A stretch of DNA of 64,000 bases from Diphasiastrum complanatum (GCA_029204225.1 MU831880.1:1-64000); one strand, 5' to 3'. Shown: positions 32,019 through 43,855, numbered from the stretch's first letter. A program made the numbers and translations. Notes: a model not told the origin generated them from the letters alone.

Positions 32019-34882
32019 AAAACTGGTGGCGGTCCCACGACACCTGCGAGATGCAATTACTGGGAACTTTTATTGGCTTCGCGACGAATCTTTATTAAAT
32101 GATACTGCACCTTCTCCATAAAATCGAGTCAGGCAGTGTAAAGATCCAAATTATGTGGCAAAAAACAACGATGAGCTCCGGCAATCCACTTTGAGGTTGT
32201 CCATGATGTGAAGCAAGATTTTCAAGAGCCTCCCATCATTGTTGCACGAAAATACAGTCGAGCAACCGGCAGTTGATCCTTGATATTCTCTGAGGCCATT
32301 GGCTTATTTAAATCGAATGCCAAAGGAGGAAGACAATCATCCCATCTGGTTGCCACTAATGCCAACAGAGTTAAAATTTCTGCAAACAGTGTCGATTGTC
32401 TCACTACCGGATCGAGAGAGTGGCTATACTCGCGTTGGTATGCTTCTAAGGCCTGGTGGAAATCCATTGATATTGTCCAAATGTATGGTTGATATTGGGC
32501 GTATGGATTGTAATTTTGTCCATAGCCAATCCCAAATCCTTCCACCTATTTCTTTATGGCATTGGTACATAATACGGATCTACCCGCAATTGGCGAGGGC
32601 TAGCCACATAAATCTTAATAGATTCCGGAGTTTTCTCTAAAATAGTAACTCTCCAAGACCACTGCTCTCTCAGTGCGGGTATTTTGTCCAATTCTTTGTC
32701 GGCCTCTATCTTAGAGGTCTTAAGTTTAAGGACCCAACCACCACATGAGGACTCATGCGGATGTTGCGCTAGAAAATCTGGATCTGATCCTCGACGCTGA
32801 TTGGCCTTCTGAATAATGGTGTGGTCTGTGATGAAGATGGACCCGCTTGCATTGCCTGTGGTACTAGTTGTTGTTCTTCAGTTTCTGGAGCTCTCCCTTG
32901 GTCCATGCCTGAATCCAGCCCTGTATCCATTGGTACTGCAGTTTGGTGCAGAGGGGAGAATTGCGACATGATCGGTACGGAGATTTGAGGTCCAGCTTCC
33001 AACACCTAAGCGACAGCTTTTTCATAGGCACTAATAGTTGCTAAGCCTTTTCCAACTCAGTTGAAGCTGCTCCTTTGAAGTTGTCAAAGCGGCCTTAGAA
33101 TCCCTAAAGCGCCACTTTGTAAGTCTCAACTTTTTTGATCAAATACACGATCTCCGTCGGAGTTACCGGATGATCTGGTATTTGTGTCTGGAGATACGCA
33201 TCACGCTCAAGGGTGGTCGCATCCAATTCACCTTGGAGACGTGTGCGATCCTACTCGGCCCTCTGTAGTTGACCTTGTAGCAGCTGCACTTGTTGCTTTG
33301 CATCCTGCATGGCCTTGTCCATCTAATCTTGTGCGGTTGTCAGGGCATTCTACAGGGAGCTGACGTATCATTCGAGGCGGTCAGCCTGTTGCTGTGTCGT
33401 CTTCTTCTCAGCTTCGAATTTTTTTTCACGCTGCTTGGCGATCTTCAATTCTCTGTCCAGCTGAATAATCTTCCAGCTGATAAGAGTACTTTTCGATTCC
33501 ATATCCAAGATTCTCTGCTCCATTTTTTTGTTCTTATCCAGCATACACTGGATCACTTGTGCAAGGCTTGAGACCAGATCGAGAGCATCACCAGAATCTA
33601 CTATCGTGGAGGTGGTAGCAGCAGAAGGACATGATGGTACTGTCCTTGGTTGGCGTGAAACAGGTGTCGGTAATTCTTCTTCTTCAAAAAGATCTTCCTC
33701 TTCATAGCCCTCAGGCATTGTGGCGTCGAACTGCTTTAGTGATTTCACAGCTTGCTCGACCCGAAGTGTGGCTGATGCGGCTTCAGCTTGAAGTTGCTAG
33801 GGTAGCTGGTATGAATCTTCAACATCAATAGTAGTATCATGAAATTGTTCGAATCCTCTTCCAGGGGATTGGAGTTCAAAGGGCGCAGGGCTTTGGAACA
33901 TTTCAAAAATTTTGGAGGGGGTCGGAATCATCGAACATATCCATGAAATACCGTGTGTTTGGAGAAACAGCTCCTGTGTGTGGGGGTGAGGCAGTCTGGG
34001 CAACTGTGATGGGAATTGTAGTCCCAATGGTCACAAACTATTCTTGAGTGAAATCAGAGGCGAAAAAAGCATCAGAGGTGGGAGGAATAGGAAGTTTAGT
34101 GCAAGTAGCAACAAGGGGTGGAAGCGCAGCCAACGATGTATGCCTAGTACGACGTCGTGACACGGAAGGCGAGTCAGGAATGACGATCTCGCTACGTGGA
34201 CGACGTCGACTATGTGAACTGAAGGCCTGGTCAGATGACTCGGTCGGTGTTTCTTCATAAATCGAAAGCACAAAATCCAATCGAAACCCATGAATTTTGT
34301 TTTCAAAGTGTGAGGCCGCTAGCAGAGATAACAAGGAGCTAGCAGCAAACTGCTGTCTGGTATTGCTCTTAATGGCTCGTTTGAGCTCACCAGAAATAGT
34401 CTTGAACTAGTTATACAGTTCGAGAGGGGCCTTGGCTATCTTGAAATAGGACTCGACTATCCTATGTAGGATTTGAGAAGTGATGCGATCTTTCCTGAGG
34501 TTTCCAACCATCAGAAAGATATTAAGGAGCTGGGCAATAATGTGTATGGCAAGCTCAGTGATGGCATCTAGGAGGTAGCCGTCATTGGTCCAATGCAAAT
34601 CATTTGTTAGGTCAATGTAAGGCTTAATAGCCTGTTTGGTCTGCTTATGGTTTGGTGAGGCTTGGGTACTAGACGCTATACCTATGGCATCAAGGGCGGC
34701 CTCAGTCACACGCACCTTGTGAAGGCTCTCTCATGAATACCCATTGCAGTAAGCAGAGGCTCCGCAAGGGTCATCCATTGAGTGACTATGCTTGTGTTAG
34801 GAAGTATCATGATATGTGTTGCAGATGGGACATCACGATGGATAGTTTAACGAGACGACTGAGATTTATCTATGTAAGACAT
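32019..34882 (-). pseudogene. Post-integrase accessory ORF of gypsy copy B, function unknown
   Basis: Starts MSYIDKSQ at 34882, homologous to copy A's start. N-terminal domain: RDVPSAT and LAEPLLTAMGIHE, then WTNDGYLLDAIT, ending KDRI (about 34880-34480). Next comes a basic, Ser/Pro-rich linker (SRRRPRSEI and SRRRTRHT, about 34230-34120) that could act as a nuclear signal. An acidic stretch and a long coiled coil follow (about 33590-33370: KKMEQRILDMESK, AKQREKKFEAEKK). Then a Gln/Pro-rich segment (33005-32769), and the C-terminal domain (about 32450-32220: TRWDDCLPPLAFDLNK, DQLPVARLYFRA, GGS). The full span is about 950 codons with several stops and frameshifts. No signal peptide or membrane segment is evident. 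It is in the sense strand, between integrase and 3' LTR. Confidence 0.75.
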
Positions 34883-35013
34883 GATGATCAGAAATGAAAA
34901 GTAAGACGTGCGAGTGTATAATAGAAAACAGTTCAGAAAGTTTGGAAGGCCTTGGTCACTGAAAAAATTGGCAAGAGCTTCGCTAGCACAAGTGAGAAAT
35001 GAATTGAATTCCC

Positions 35014-35021
35014 AACTTATA
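35014..35021 (-). promoter_or_regulatory. TATA-like box before the accessory ORF, copy B
   Basis: TATAAGTT on the minus strand, about 130 bp upstream of the ATG at 34882. The surrounding bases, including the GCTAGCGAAGCTCTTGC downstream, match copy A's TATA region. Confidence 0.5.
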
Positions 35022-35125
35022 GGTGAATTTGGAGGGTCCATTACATTGAATACGAGTTTGGCTGATCATGAACAAAAATTTGCAGGCATGTATAGTACTG
35101 TGAAAATAGGCTATAAAAATCTTGA

Positions 35126-35451
35126 CGAAGGTTTATGAGGTTCTAAACCTATCCGGCGTTGGTGAAGGATGAACCTTTGCCCAAGAGGGTCCTTCGCCCA
35201 AGTACTGTCATAAATGCAGTTTTTCAAAATCTGAAACTATGGTCAACCTAATTTTGACATTTTAAGACCATCTAGCATGTCAGGGAAGGTTTTTAATGAG
35301 AGTAAGGTGTTCGGCGAAGGTTCCCAAAATGGCATATTGCTGATCATTCGCCTAACTCAAAAAAGGTACTGTTTCTAGAGAAGAACCTTTGCCCAACTCA
35401 ATATAGATATATCTGAAGTGGATGTACAGTCTGAAAGCTCAGCGAAGGTTT
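35126..35451 (-). promoter_or_regulatory. Homotypic GCGAAGGTT cluster upstream of the accessory ORF, copy B
   Basis: About eight occurrences in 330 bp, given as read on the plus strand: CGAAGGTTT 35126, GAACCTTTGCCCAA 35171, CCTTCGCCCAA 35191, GGGAAGGTTT near 35283, TCGGCGAAGGTTC 35311, ATTCGCCTAAC near 35346, GAACCTTTGCCCAAC 35383 and AGCGAAGGTTT 35441. They sit in the same place relative to TATA and accessory ORF as in copy A. Confidence 0.65.
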
Positions 35452-35702
35452 CTGATATTGTTAGGCAACATCTGACCAAAACAATGATTTTATAAGTCAT
35501 TTTCCATCAAAAATACTTTTTTTTTTTCCATGCTGATGACTTTTCTAACTTTTGCTCATCAGTCTTTTCTCATTTTTTCTTGTTTTTTTTTTTAACTATC
35601 TTTTCCAAAAAAAATGAACAGTTAAATATTGAAAACAAAAAATTGAAAATCAAATAAAATTAAAAATCATTGAGATCAGACTTGCTGAACTGGCGGAGCA
35701 AG

Positions 35703-38254
35703 CTACCAAAACTTGCGTAATTGGCTGCCATTCACCGGAGTATCAAATCGTTTTCCGTCCAAGTGTTCAAGAATTACTACACCATAGTTTAGGATTTCCT
35801 TTACTTTATACGGGCCTTCACCGCTAAACTTCAATTTTTCCTTGATCAACTTGGTTTTGTACATCAGTGCAAGATCTCCTGCTTTTAGATTTTTTTTGTG
35901 CAATCGACGATCGTGCCATGCCTTGCGGCAGGCTTTCTCTGCTGCTAACGCATGAACTGCCATCAATCTTGTTTCACACAATTTGTGCAATGCTTCATGA
36001 CGTAGTTGTAAAGACTTATCATCATTTAACCGTTCTGTTGTCGCTATGCGTAAAGATGAGATTAAAAATCCAATCGTCATAACAACATCTTGACCATAAA
36101 CCTGTTGAAAGGGTGTTTGATTTGTACTATTTTTGTAAGCGATTTTGAATGCTCATAACGCTACATACAGTTTATGTTTCCAATCAGACCGACTTGCTTC
36201 AACTATCTTTGTCATAATAGTGCAAAGAATCTTATTGGAATCGGGCCTGAGATCCTTGCATGGCAGGATGAGTAGGACCAACGTAATTCAGTCCCCATTT
36301 TTCAAACGGTGTGATAAAACCAGATGCAAGGGTTCATAGTTCTATCTAGTAGCTCGTCGTGCTCGCTGGCAAATATCACATGTCTGAATATAAGTTTCTA
36401 TCCTTATGAAGCGTAGGCCACCAACAACCTGATTGCAAAAGTTTGTGAACAGTAATATCTGTAGAGAAATGTCCTCCACCCATGCCAATATTTTCTGATC
36501 CATGACGATACAATTGTTCTGCAATCAATCAATAAGGTTGAGCCTTATGAATCAATTGTCTCTTCTATACTTTTGTCAAAGAGTCATTCAGTTGTCCTAG
36601 CATTAGGTACTCAACAATATATGCTGCCCACTCAGGTACTGCTTCTACATAGAACAATGTAGCATCTGATGAGTCATCATCCACTTCAGTATTAATTGGT
36701 GCAGATTCAATTTGTGAAACGTGATCGACTAGATAATGTTGCTTTCCCTTTCGAACCACAATTTGAAAGTCAAATTCAGTCAATAACAGTAACCATTTTG
36801 CAATATGTCTAGTGTTGCACATCTTGTTTACCAGGTAAAGTAACGGTTGGTGATCCATATAAAATACAAAGTGCGTCTCCATGAGATAGTGAGAAAATTT
36901 TCAAACAGAAAAAATCATGGCTAACGTCCCGTTCTATTGCTGAATAGTTCTTCTCCGGATTTGTAAGATGTATGCTTGCAAATTGTATAGGATAGTCCTT
37001 CTTATAATCACCTAGCTACGTCAAAACTGATCCAATGGCGTATTTCGAGACATCCGTGTGAACATGAAATTCAACCGTCCAATCTGGAGAACGCAGTATC
37101 GGTGCTGAAGTTAATGCTACTGCCCAAATAGGAACAATAGTTAGTTTGTATATAGGTCGTGCTAAATATGCAAAGAAGATAATAAAAATTTGATAGTAGT
37201 TCACATGACCCATAAACACATAAACTCCACGAATTGTTGTTGGCAGTGGCAATTCCGAATAATTTATAGCAATACCATGTCTCGATATCACATGCCCAAG
37301 CACAATTCCGTGGGAAACCCATATCTGGCATTTTTCTGGATTTAGAAAAATTTGATTTTTGCGACATCTTTCAAATACTTTTTCCAATCGATCCAGGTGG
37401 TGTATCTGTACTATGGACTCCCAGGTCATCCAAGTATATTTCAAGGAATTTCTGTAGATAATCTTTAAAAGCAAATTGCATTACTCTTTGGAACGAACTT
37501 GATGCATTATAGAGTCCAAACAGCATTACTTTGTAAGCATAGGTGCCCCATTCTGTTGCAAAAGTTGTTTTGTGACGATCTGCAGGAGCAATCTTAACCT
37601 GGTTGTAACCACTAAATCCATCCAGGGAACTCCGTATTATAATGTTGCTTGTCTTGTTTCTTTGTCATTGACCCTATGATCCTGTCTTCCTTCAATATAA
37701 CTACTTTGGACAGTTTTATTGCTGGTTCATCAAGAACATTACGCACTCCAAATCTGGTCAGATCCATATGATTTAGAGTCTGCTCATCAGTAAGTTCTGC
37801 ATTGTCATCATAAGACAAGGCATGACTCACAGGAATGAGGTCATTTTCAATCGGATCTGGTATAGGTTCTATTGATATCCAAGCTACATTCAACACATTC
37901 AATGGAAATGTGATCGGTGTATCCAAAGTTCGATCCAATAATAAAATCTCGTTCAAATCTAACTGATTATTGTTGACACATATATCCTGTTGTACAATCA
38001 ATCGTTGCAAGAGCTTCATTCTAGTTGACAGTATCCGTTTGAGAATCGTAGCGAACTCCCAAATTTTTCTCTGGTCGGTCACAAGTATGATCCGTTGTTG
38101 ATGAATCATTATCCTCTTTTTGAACCACTGGTTTGATAGTCCAAGTTGTAGGATCAAGTTTGACTGCACGTTCACGATTTTCAAAAGTGATTTTTCTAGT
38201 ATCCCAGTTATGAATTACTTGCGCAATTCGTAACCATGGATGTCCCAATAGGAC
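35703..38254 (-). pseudogene. Gypsy copy B pol remnant (RT, RNase H, integrase ends)
   Basis: Spans, on the minus strand, the region after protease (38184-37612), RT (37600-37450, GYNQVKIAP and YLDDLG), a further RT/RNase H part with IVLGHVISRHG (about 37300), RNase H (36900-36565), the integrase zinc finger (36524-36350, CDICQRA) and the integrase C-terminus (36080-35703, ending GSQLRKFW). Two deletions against copy A: about 800 bp before SGYNQV, and the integrase core, where the frame jumps from just after the first Asp region to past the Glu. Numerous stops are present. Confidence 0.85.
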
Positions 38255-38510
38255 TCAGTAGACATTTGGTGCTTCTGGTAAGTCCATTACTATGAAAGTA
38301 ATGATGAACTGTACTCCCGCAATTCTGATAGGTATATCTTCAACCATTCCTTGCGGACGAACTGTCGTTTGATCAACTAGCTTAATAGCAAAAGTCGCAG
38401 GCTTGATCTTTGTAAGGCCCCATTCTACACAAATCTTTATAGAAATTAGGTTAACTCCTGAACTGCCATCTATCACGGCTGCTTCCTTAGGAAATTGTCT
38501 ATGCTATATC
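38255..38510 (-). pseudogene. Gypsy copy B protease
   Basis: Aspartic protease with an unusual active-site context, IDGSSGVNLIS (about 38440-38476). It aligns with the Athila-style DLGASxNLM rather than with DTG/DSG. An FIVMDLPEAP block follows. The scrap at 41174-41460 reads DRGSRVNLI and copy C reads GGGSGVNLI, so the ancestral form was probably D-G-G-S-G-V-N. The homologous segment continues toward 38150 (GHPWLR, VIHNWDTRKITFE). Confidence 0.75.
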
Positions 38511-39840
38511 GGCAGAGTGATATTTTTTTGTTCACTCTTCCAAGCTGCTCCGACATGGAGTACTTCATTAGACTCTTCAAATCCAGCACAAAAAAGTGGC
38601 TCTTGATGGACTTCTAGTTCTACTTTAGCTAACTTTTGTGCTAAGATTTCTTTTGCTTTTGGCACCAACTTCAAAAACTCTCCCAATGAAATATTGATCT
38701 TACTAGACAAAATATTCATGAACAGTAGTTTTGTTTGCGGCGCTTCCGGTTCAGTCATCTTGAAGGATTCTTCATGATGATGCAAATGATCATTCATATC
38801 TGTACGTGAATTTCTAGGAGGCTGTAGCTGGTGGTGGCTTTGGTCTTGCTGGACAGTCTTTACAGCGATGCCCATAACCACAGTCACGACAGAATGGTAC
38901 AAATTTCTCTTTATTTGGACATTCTGCAACTCTGTGATTTTCACCACATGCAAAGCATCCAAGTGGTGCTCTGGTCCAGTTTCTAGATGCTTGTTGTTGC
39001 GCAGCAGCATAAATAACATACTGTTCTGAAGATCCACCTTCTTGATCATTACCATAGTTCCATTGCTCGACATTTCTGTACGGTTCTGGTTCCATCAAAT
39101 TGGTAGGAGGAGTGGAGTGCTTTGGTGGGCCAAGTAAGGCTAAAAGTTTCGGATGAGCAGATTGTCGAGGTCTAGCTGCTGGATTTCCTCCATATTGTGG
39201 TTCTCGATATCTCATTTGGGCATACCATTGCTGAAATATCTGAGGATTGAAGTTGCAAAAAGCAGTCTCATGATCAGGCGAATTACACAAATGGCATACA
39301 TTGATTTCCATTCGTTTTTTCAATTGAGGACACTCATTCACTGTGTAATTTCCTATACAAATAGAACACTAGTCATTTTCCCTGGTAGGAAAAGTCTTCG
39401 CAAACTTCTCAGGTTCCTTGTTCGGTTGTCCATGGAAATCTTCCAATGCTTTGATCTTCTCATCAAATTGCGACTGCAACTTTTCCATCTGTTTTTGCTG
39501 GTTCTTCCCGAGTTTCTCGAACTCATTGAGCATCATTTTTGTAGTAGCGTTGATATTCATTGATGCAATAGTGGTGGATGTCGTAGTGGTCTTCCCTGCT
39601 GTATAAGACAACATACTAATATTTGTCTCATCGTCTGAATCTTCAGCCTCCTCCCGAATTGCATCATCCATAGCATTTTGCAAAAGTGCATACTCATTAT
39701 GGCGTTTCAACTCACGTCTGATCCTTTTAGGTAAACCTGACAAAAACCACATAATCATGGCATTTTCGTTAATCGGCTCAGGTTTGCACTCAGATTTGAG
39801 GTGTTTCACCCATTCAATGTAATCTCAAACCATTTCTCGC
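38511..39840 (-). pseudogene. Gypsy copy B gag with zinc knuckles
   Basis: Gag of the retrotransposon type: an MIWFL-like helix block (about 39740), IRRELKRH, an acidic linker, and a coiled coil (about 39530-39420). Three zinc knuckles follow: CHLCNSPDHETAFC (about 39270), CFACGENHRVAEC (about 38930) and CRDCGYGHRCKDC (about 38870). The second and third have the shortened C-X2-C-X3-H-X4-C spacing. A C-terminal segment with KMTEPEAPQT and a LAKVE block leads to the protease. The frame is broken near 39370, 38810 and 38500. Confidence 0.8.
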
Positions 39841-40683
39841 TTTCCCATTTTAATTTTACTTAAAAGTAGGAAAGGGCCTTCTATAAACTTCCGAGGTTTG
39901 AACCGTGTGATAAGGGCTTGTTTAACAATCTCCCAATTTGCATGTTCAGTTTCATCTTGATTATAGTACCAATCTTGTGCTGCTCCTGTCAAGGCCATAG
40001 GAAAAAGTTTAAGTTTATCTTGGAAAAAAATTTCGCCATAGACTTCACAAGATTCAGCATAGATATGAAGAAATCTAACTGGATCTGTTAATCCATTATT
40101 GACAATATGACAACTGATCCTTTAAAAAACCTTCTATTTCTGATATTATTCTTCGCCGACTTAGCAGTAGATAGATCTGAATTACACCTATGCACAGTGA
40201 ATCGGGCGAAGGTTCTTCTTTTGTATTTTTAGGGTTTTGGTGATTTTTTGGTGGTTTTTGATGGTTTTTCTGATGTTTATGAAAATCTGCTGGGAAGGAT
40301 TGTTCACCCTTCAAACTGAAGGTTCTGTAATTAAAACCAAAGGTGTCTGCAACTCGTCGAAGGTTTCCTGAAAGAGGAAAAAAAGTTATCAGTTCTGATG
40401 ACGATTTTTGTCTCATTTTGACCAAAATCTAGCATATTTGACCGATTTTTGTTGTTTTTTTCTGATATCTCAGATCCAAATGGATCTTAAGATTGGTGAT
40501 CTGAATAGCTTTCCCTGTTTCACAATCAAATTAAATTTCAAACAAGCAAATACACTCAAATCAAGCAAAATCACTCCCAAACTAACCCTAAATGTAGATC
40601 TAACACTATTCATGCAACGACAAGATGCCTAATGCAAGCTAACCATCCAACAAACATGCTGCGAACTGAAAAATTGGTGTAGC
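39841..40683 (-). other. Gypsy copy B gag N-terminal remnant and leader
   Basis: From about 40090 down to 39841 traces of the gag N-terminal region are visible in broken frames. The rest is the untranslated leader after the primer site. Near 40440-40680 it matches the scrap at 31329-31512. Confidence 0.55.
40151..40366 (-). promoter_or_regulatory. GCGAAGGTT word cluster in the leader of copy B
   Basis: CTTCGCCGAC at 40151, GGGCGAAGGTTC at 40204, TGAAGGTTC near 40317 and TCGAAGGTTT at 40357 (plus-strand reading). It is the same word as the cluster before the accessory ORF of this element, although the two regions are about 5 kb apart. Confidence 0.5.
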
Positions 40684-40701
40684 TCCCCGACAACGGCGCC
40701 A
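40684..40701 (-). other. Gypsy copy B primer binding site, tRNA-Asp type
   Basis: The minus strand reads TGGCGCCGTTGTCGGGGA, four bases inside the LTR end. It is the primer site typical of plant Athila/Tat elements. Confidence 0.85.
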
Positions 40702-40705
40702 AAAT

Positions 40706-41132
40706 TGTAGTGGGTTTAAGATCTAATCAATCTAGCATCAAAGAGACGAAGTTAGTTGTCACGTGTAGATTTGTTCCCATGAGAGCGATAGTATAGTTCA
40801 GATTTGAGCATGAATGGATGATTCACATCCAACTCTAACATCCATTAACCCTAAGCATTAACACTACATCCACTAACACTAAATCCACAATAAAATAGCT
40901 TAGCACAATCCAAAGAAAGCATGAGAGATGCAGGAAAAGCGATAGAGAGTAAGGACATTCATAAATCCATTTCACAAGAGAACCAATCTGCTTTATTGAA
41001 ATGAAGAATGAACATGTGTAGGAACTCGAGTTGGTCTCTTTTCTGGCCTCTGAATCCTATTGGTCCATTTTTGCCTCCCTAATTTCAAATTTAAAAAAGA
41101 GTGGGAACCATCCAAATTGGAGGGAAACCCAA
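40706..41132 (-). repeat. Partial 5' LTR of gypsy copy B
   Basis: Retains the LTR end next to the primer site (CACTACA on the minus strand) and matches the second half of copy A's LTR. It stops abruptly at about 41132, where another gypsy fragment begins. It overlaps the partial 3' LTR only in the segment around 41040-41132 / 31710-31800. Confidence 0.75.
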
Positions 41133-41910
41133 ACAACTTTGACTGCTCGCCCACGGTTTTCAAATGTGATCTTTCATATTTCCCAGTTATGAATTACTTG
41201 TGCAACTCGTAACCAAGGTCGTCCCGATAAAATCCGATAAACTGATGGCGCTTCTGATAAGTCCATTACTACAAACGTAATGAAAAACTGGATACCAGCA
41301 ATTTTAACCAGTACGTCTTCTACCGTGCCTTTAGGTTGATCGGCCGACTTAATTGCAAAAGTCGCAGGTTTCATCTTTGTAATACCTCATTTGGCACATA
41401 ACTTTGAAAAAATAAGATTGACTCTTGACCCTCTATCTATCACGGTTGCCTCACGATCAAAATGTTTATGTTGAATTGACAAGGTGATGTTCCTCTGTTT
41501 GCTCTCCCAAGCGGCCCCTACATTGAGTACATCGTTTGATTCTTCAAATCTGGCACAATATAGTGGTTCCCGCTAGACTTTTGGTTCCGTCTTGGTCAAT
41601 CTCTCAGCTAATATTTTTGGCTTGAGGCAACAACTTTAAGAATTATCCCAATGTAAGATCTATCTTACTAGACAGAATATTCACGATCAACTCTGTTTGC
41701 GACGCTTTTGGTTCTGTCATCTTAAATGGTTCTTCACGATGATGCAATTGAGTATTGATATCAGTACGTTGATGTGATCTACGTAAAGGATCTGGTAAAT
41801 CCGTTGGTGGCACAGGTACATAATGAACTTCCGCTACAACTCTGGCATTTTTCAAGGCTTCTTCTTCTTGTAAGTCTTTGTCAAAATCGTCTTTTGCCTG
41901 GGGCTCCCCC
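41133..41910 (-). pseudogene. Gypsy gag-protease scrap
   Basis: Minus-strand fragment of the same family as copy B: the gag end (KMTEPKASQTELI, about 41720-41660) and the protease (DRGSRVNLI near 41440; VVMDLSEAPS and GRPWLRVAQVIHNW at 41280-41174). It is joined directly to copy B's truncated 5' LTR. It may be the element into which copy B was inserted, or a product of recombination. Confidence 0.75.
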
Positions 41911-41959
41911 ATCCCCCCCCCTCCAAAAAGAAAAAACTTCATTTTCTAGTAGGGCAAAC

Positions 41960-42030
41960 GGGCTTGGCTGAGTTGGTTAACTTGGCATCTAGAGTTTAAG
42001 TCCTAGATTCTAGCCCCCTTAGAAACCAAA
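41960..42030 (+). repeat. tRNA-like sequence, possible SINE head
   Basis: TGGCTGAGTTGG (41965-41976) resembles the RNA polymerase III A box, and GTTTAAGTCCTAGATTC (from about 41994) resembles a diverged B box at close to tRNA spacing. No complete cloverleaf can be drawn with confidence. A tRNA-derived SINE fragment is the likeliest reading. Confidence 0.3.
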
Positions 42031-42559
42031 AACCAAGATGCATTTTCTAGTAAGGCTCCTTACCCTTGTTAGGACTCCCAAGCCAGCTAGCCTTTCATCT
42101 TTTGAAAAAGGGCTAAGAACAAAGTAATCAATGCATTAGAAAGCCATTGGATGTAACAACTTCAAAAGTTTGTCCTATAAAATCTTCAATCAAAATGGAA
42201 ATTATCACAAAATGCAACCCGTGTCATGGTCTTCCCTTTAAAATATCTTGAATTATCTACCTAAACAAATACTAGGCAGAAGGCTGTATCATTATGAGAT
42301 CTACTTCCTGATTTAAGAGCCTTGGAAGAATTTTAAAGAAAGTAGCATCAAAGGATCAAATAGAACCCAATTGGGTACCCAGGAGCAACATGAAAAATTA
42401 TGTAGAAGTATTCTCATCATTCCCTGACTGACAACCTCATTAGCTAATAATCTCCGAACATGGTTAAGTAACTTATCCCCACAAAAAAGTCACACAAACT
42501 TTTGTTACTGTACATGTACATCGAATTCTGGGGGGAGGATTGACTCGTATGAATTTATG

Positions 42560-42561
<2 letters not shown>

Positions 42562-42620
<59 letters not shown>
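42562..42620. repeat. (CT)n microsatellite
   Basis: Uninterrupted TC/CT dinucleotide run of about 29 units. Confidence 0.98.
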
Positions 42621-42624
<4 letters not shown>

Positions 42625-42963
42625 GATGATGCCTGCTTATAAGGTGCAGTTGGTGTCCACAAAAAGCTTGTTATCTGGAAAGAGAAAAGATGGCTCATCA
42701 TTGCTCAAAAGAAACCTATGGCATCATGATAAAAAAACTCTGTGAAGCTTTATATATTCCAGCAGAACTTCAGCAAATGATATATCAATGTCACAGCTAG
42801 GACAATACCCGAAAACAATAGAAGACACATGCAATCTTGAATTCTTGAGAGCGAACACACAAAGTTACTGACTGACAACTCCATGCTTAGCACAAACCAT
42901 ATGGTAAAGCGTCCATATTCACATTATCAAAGTCCAATAGTAGGTGCAGGCCACATTTATATA

Positions 42964-42968
42964 ATATA

Positions 42969-43001
<33 letters not shown>
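42964..43001. repeat. (TA)n microsatellite
   Basis: TA-rich dinucleotide run with a single G interruption. Confidence 0.95.
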
Positions 43002-43006
<5 letters not shown>

Positions 43007-43405
43007 GTTTTGTTTTGCACATTAATACGTGTGAGTTTCTGTCACTTCTCCAAAGGTGAAGGTCAATTAACTTCAGCAGATAATCCCTAATTCTAAAAGC
43101 CTCTCAACAATTTTGGAAAAGGGTGCCATCAGTAAGACTCAAAAAACAAATTGTTTGAAACTTTAGTTATTCTCAGATTATGTCATCCAATATCCTACTC
43201 CAACTTTTCAAGCAGACTTTATCTTTTATATTCAACCTTGCCCCTTGAACCTCCTACTGTAAGTAAGAGTTTGGTATGATGTGGTATTTATGTTCATCAA
43301 ACTTTACAAATAAAGATATTGCATCAAGCATATATTAAGGATTATTTATGAAAAAGAGCACATTTGAGAGCTGCAAGTGAATATAAGCAATAACTCAGAT
43401 TACTG

Positions 43406-43411
43406 TTTATT
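43406..43411 (-). terminator. Candidate poly(A) signal of the MAPK gene
   Basis: AATAAA on the minus strand about 450 bp downstream of the stop codon. Plant signals are loose, so this is only a candidate. Confidence 0.3.
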
Positions 43412-43855
43412 ATTTTTGAGACACAGTATAAAACACATCGACACATTTCAGTAAAATAATTACTATCATAACATTGAGGAAAAGTGCTACTCAACGATGC
43501 CATCAAAAGTAAATGGGGCAGAAGCTCCATACAGGGAACCAATTGACAAAGATCTTGCACCCTCTCTTGGACAAAGCCAAGTACCGCTCAACAACTATCA
43601 GGAACCACTGAAACTTCCAACAACAAGACTTCTCTGTGGAATGCTGATACAAACCATATTGTTTTTTTTTTCAGGAGTAAGGAGTAAAACATTTTGATAA
43701 CTCTGGAACCCAGGATAAACTTATTCAGCAGACTGTACAAGGTGAATGTACAATTACCTACAGAACTTTGCAAAAGGGTGAGAAGTCCATTAGAAGCTTC
43801 CAATTTTTTTTGAGTTCGCCTTATTGAACTGGCCTGATGTATAGACAATCAAAAC

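Larger units (their letters stand above)
31700..41132 (-). mobile_element. Ty3/gypsy copy B, near full-length, internally deleted (minus strand)
   Basis: Best view of the accessory-ORF gypsy family. On the minus strand: partial 5' LTR 40706-41132, tRNA-Asp primer site 40684-40701, leader with motif cluster, gag with zinc knuckles, protease, pol, motif cluster and TATA, accessory ORF, polypurine tract, partial 3' LTR. About 800 bp around the RT start and the integrase catalytic core are deleted. All coding regions have stops, so the copy is non-autonomous. Confidence 0.88.
42031..43855. other. Intergenic region 3' of the MAPK gene
   Basis: No coding sequence recognised. It holds a CT microsatellite (42562-42620) and a TA microsatellite (about 42964-43001). 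The part nearest the gene should include its 3' UTR: on the minus strand AATAAA occurs at 43406-43411, about 450 bases after the stop, as a possible poly(A) signal. Confidence 0.5.

Noticed and set aside
41960..42030. A functional tRNA gene
   Set aside because: The cloverleaf does not close convincingly and the B box departs from GGTTCGAATCC.
42557..42745. Leu/Ser repeat protein from the CT microsatellite
   Set aside because: It is a pure dinucleotide run read in frame with no flanking coding signal.
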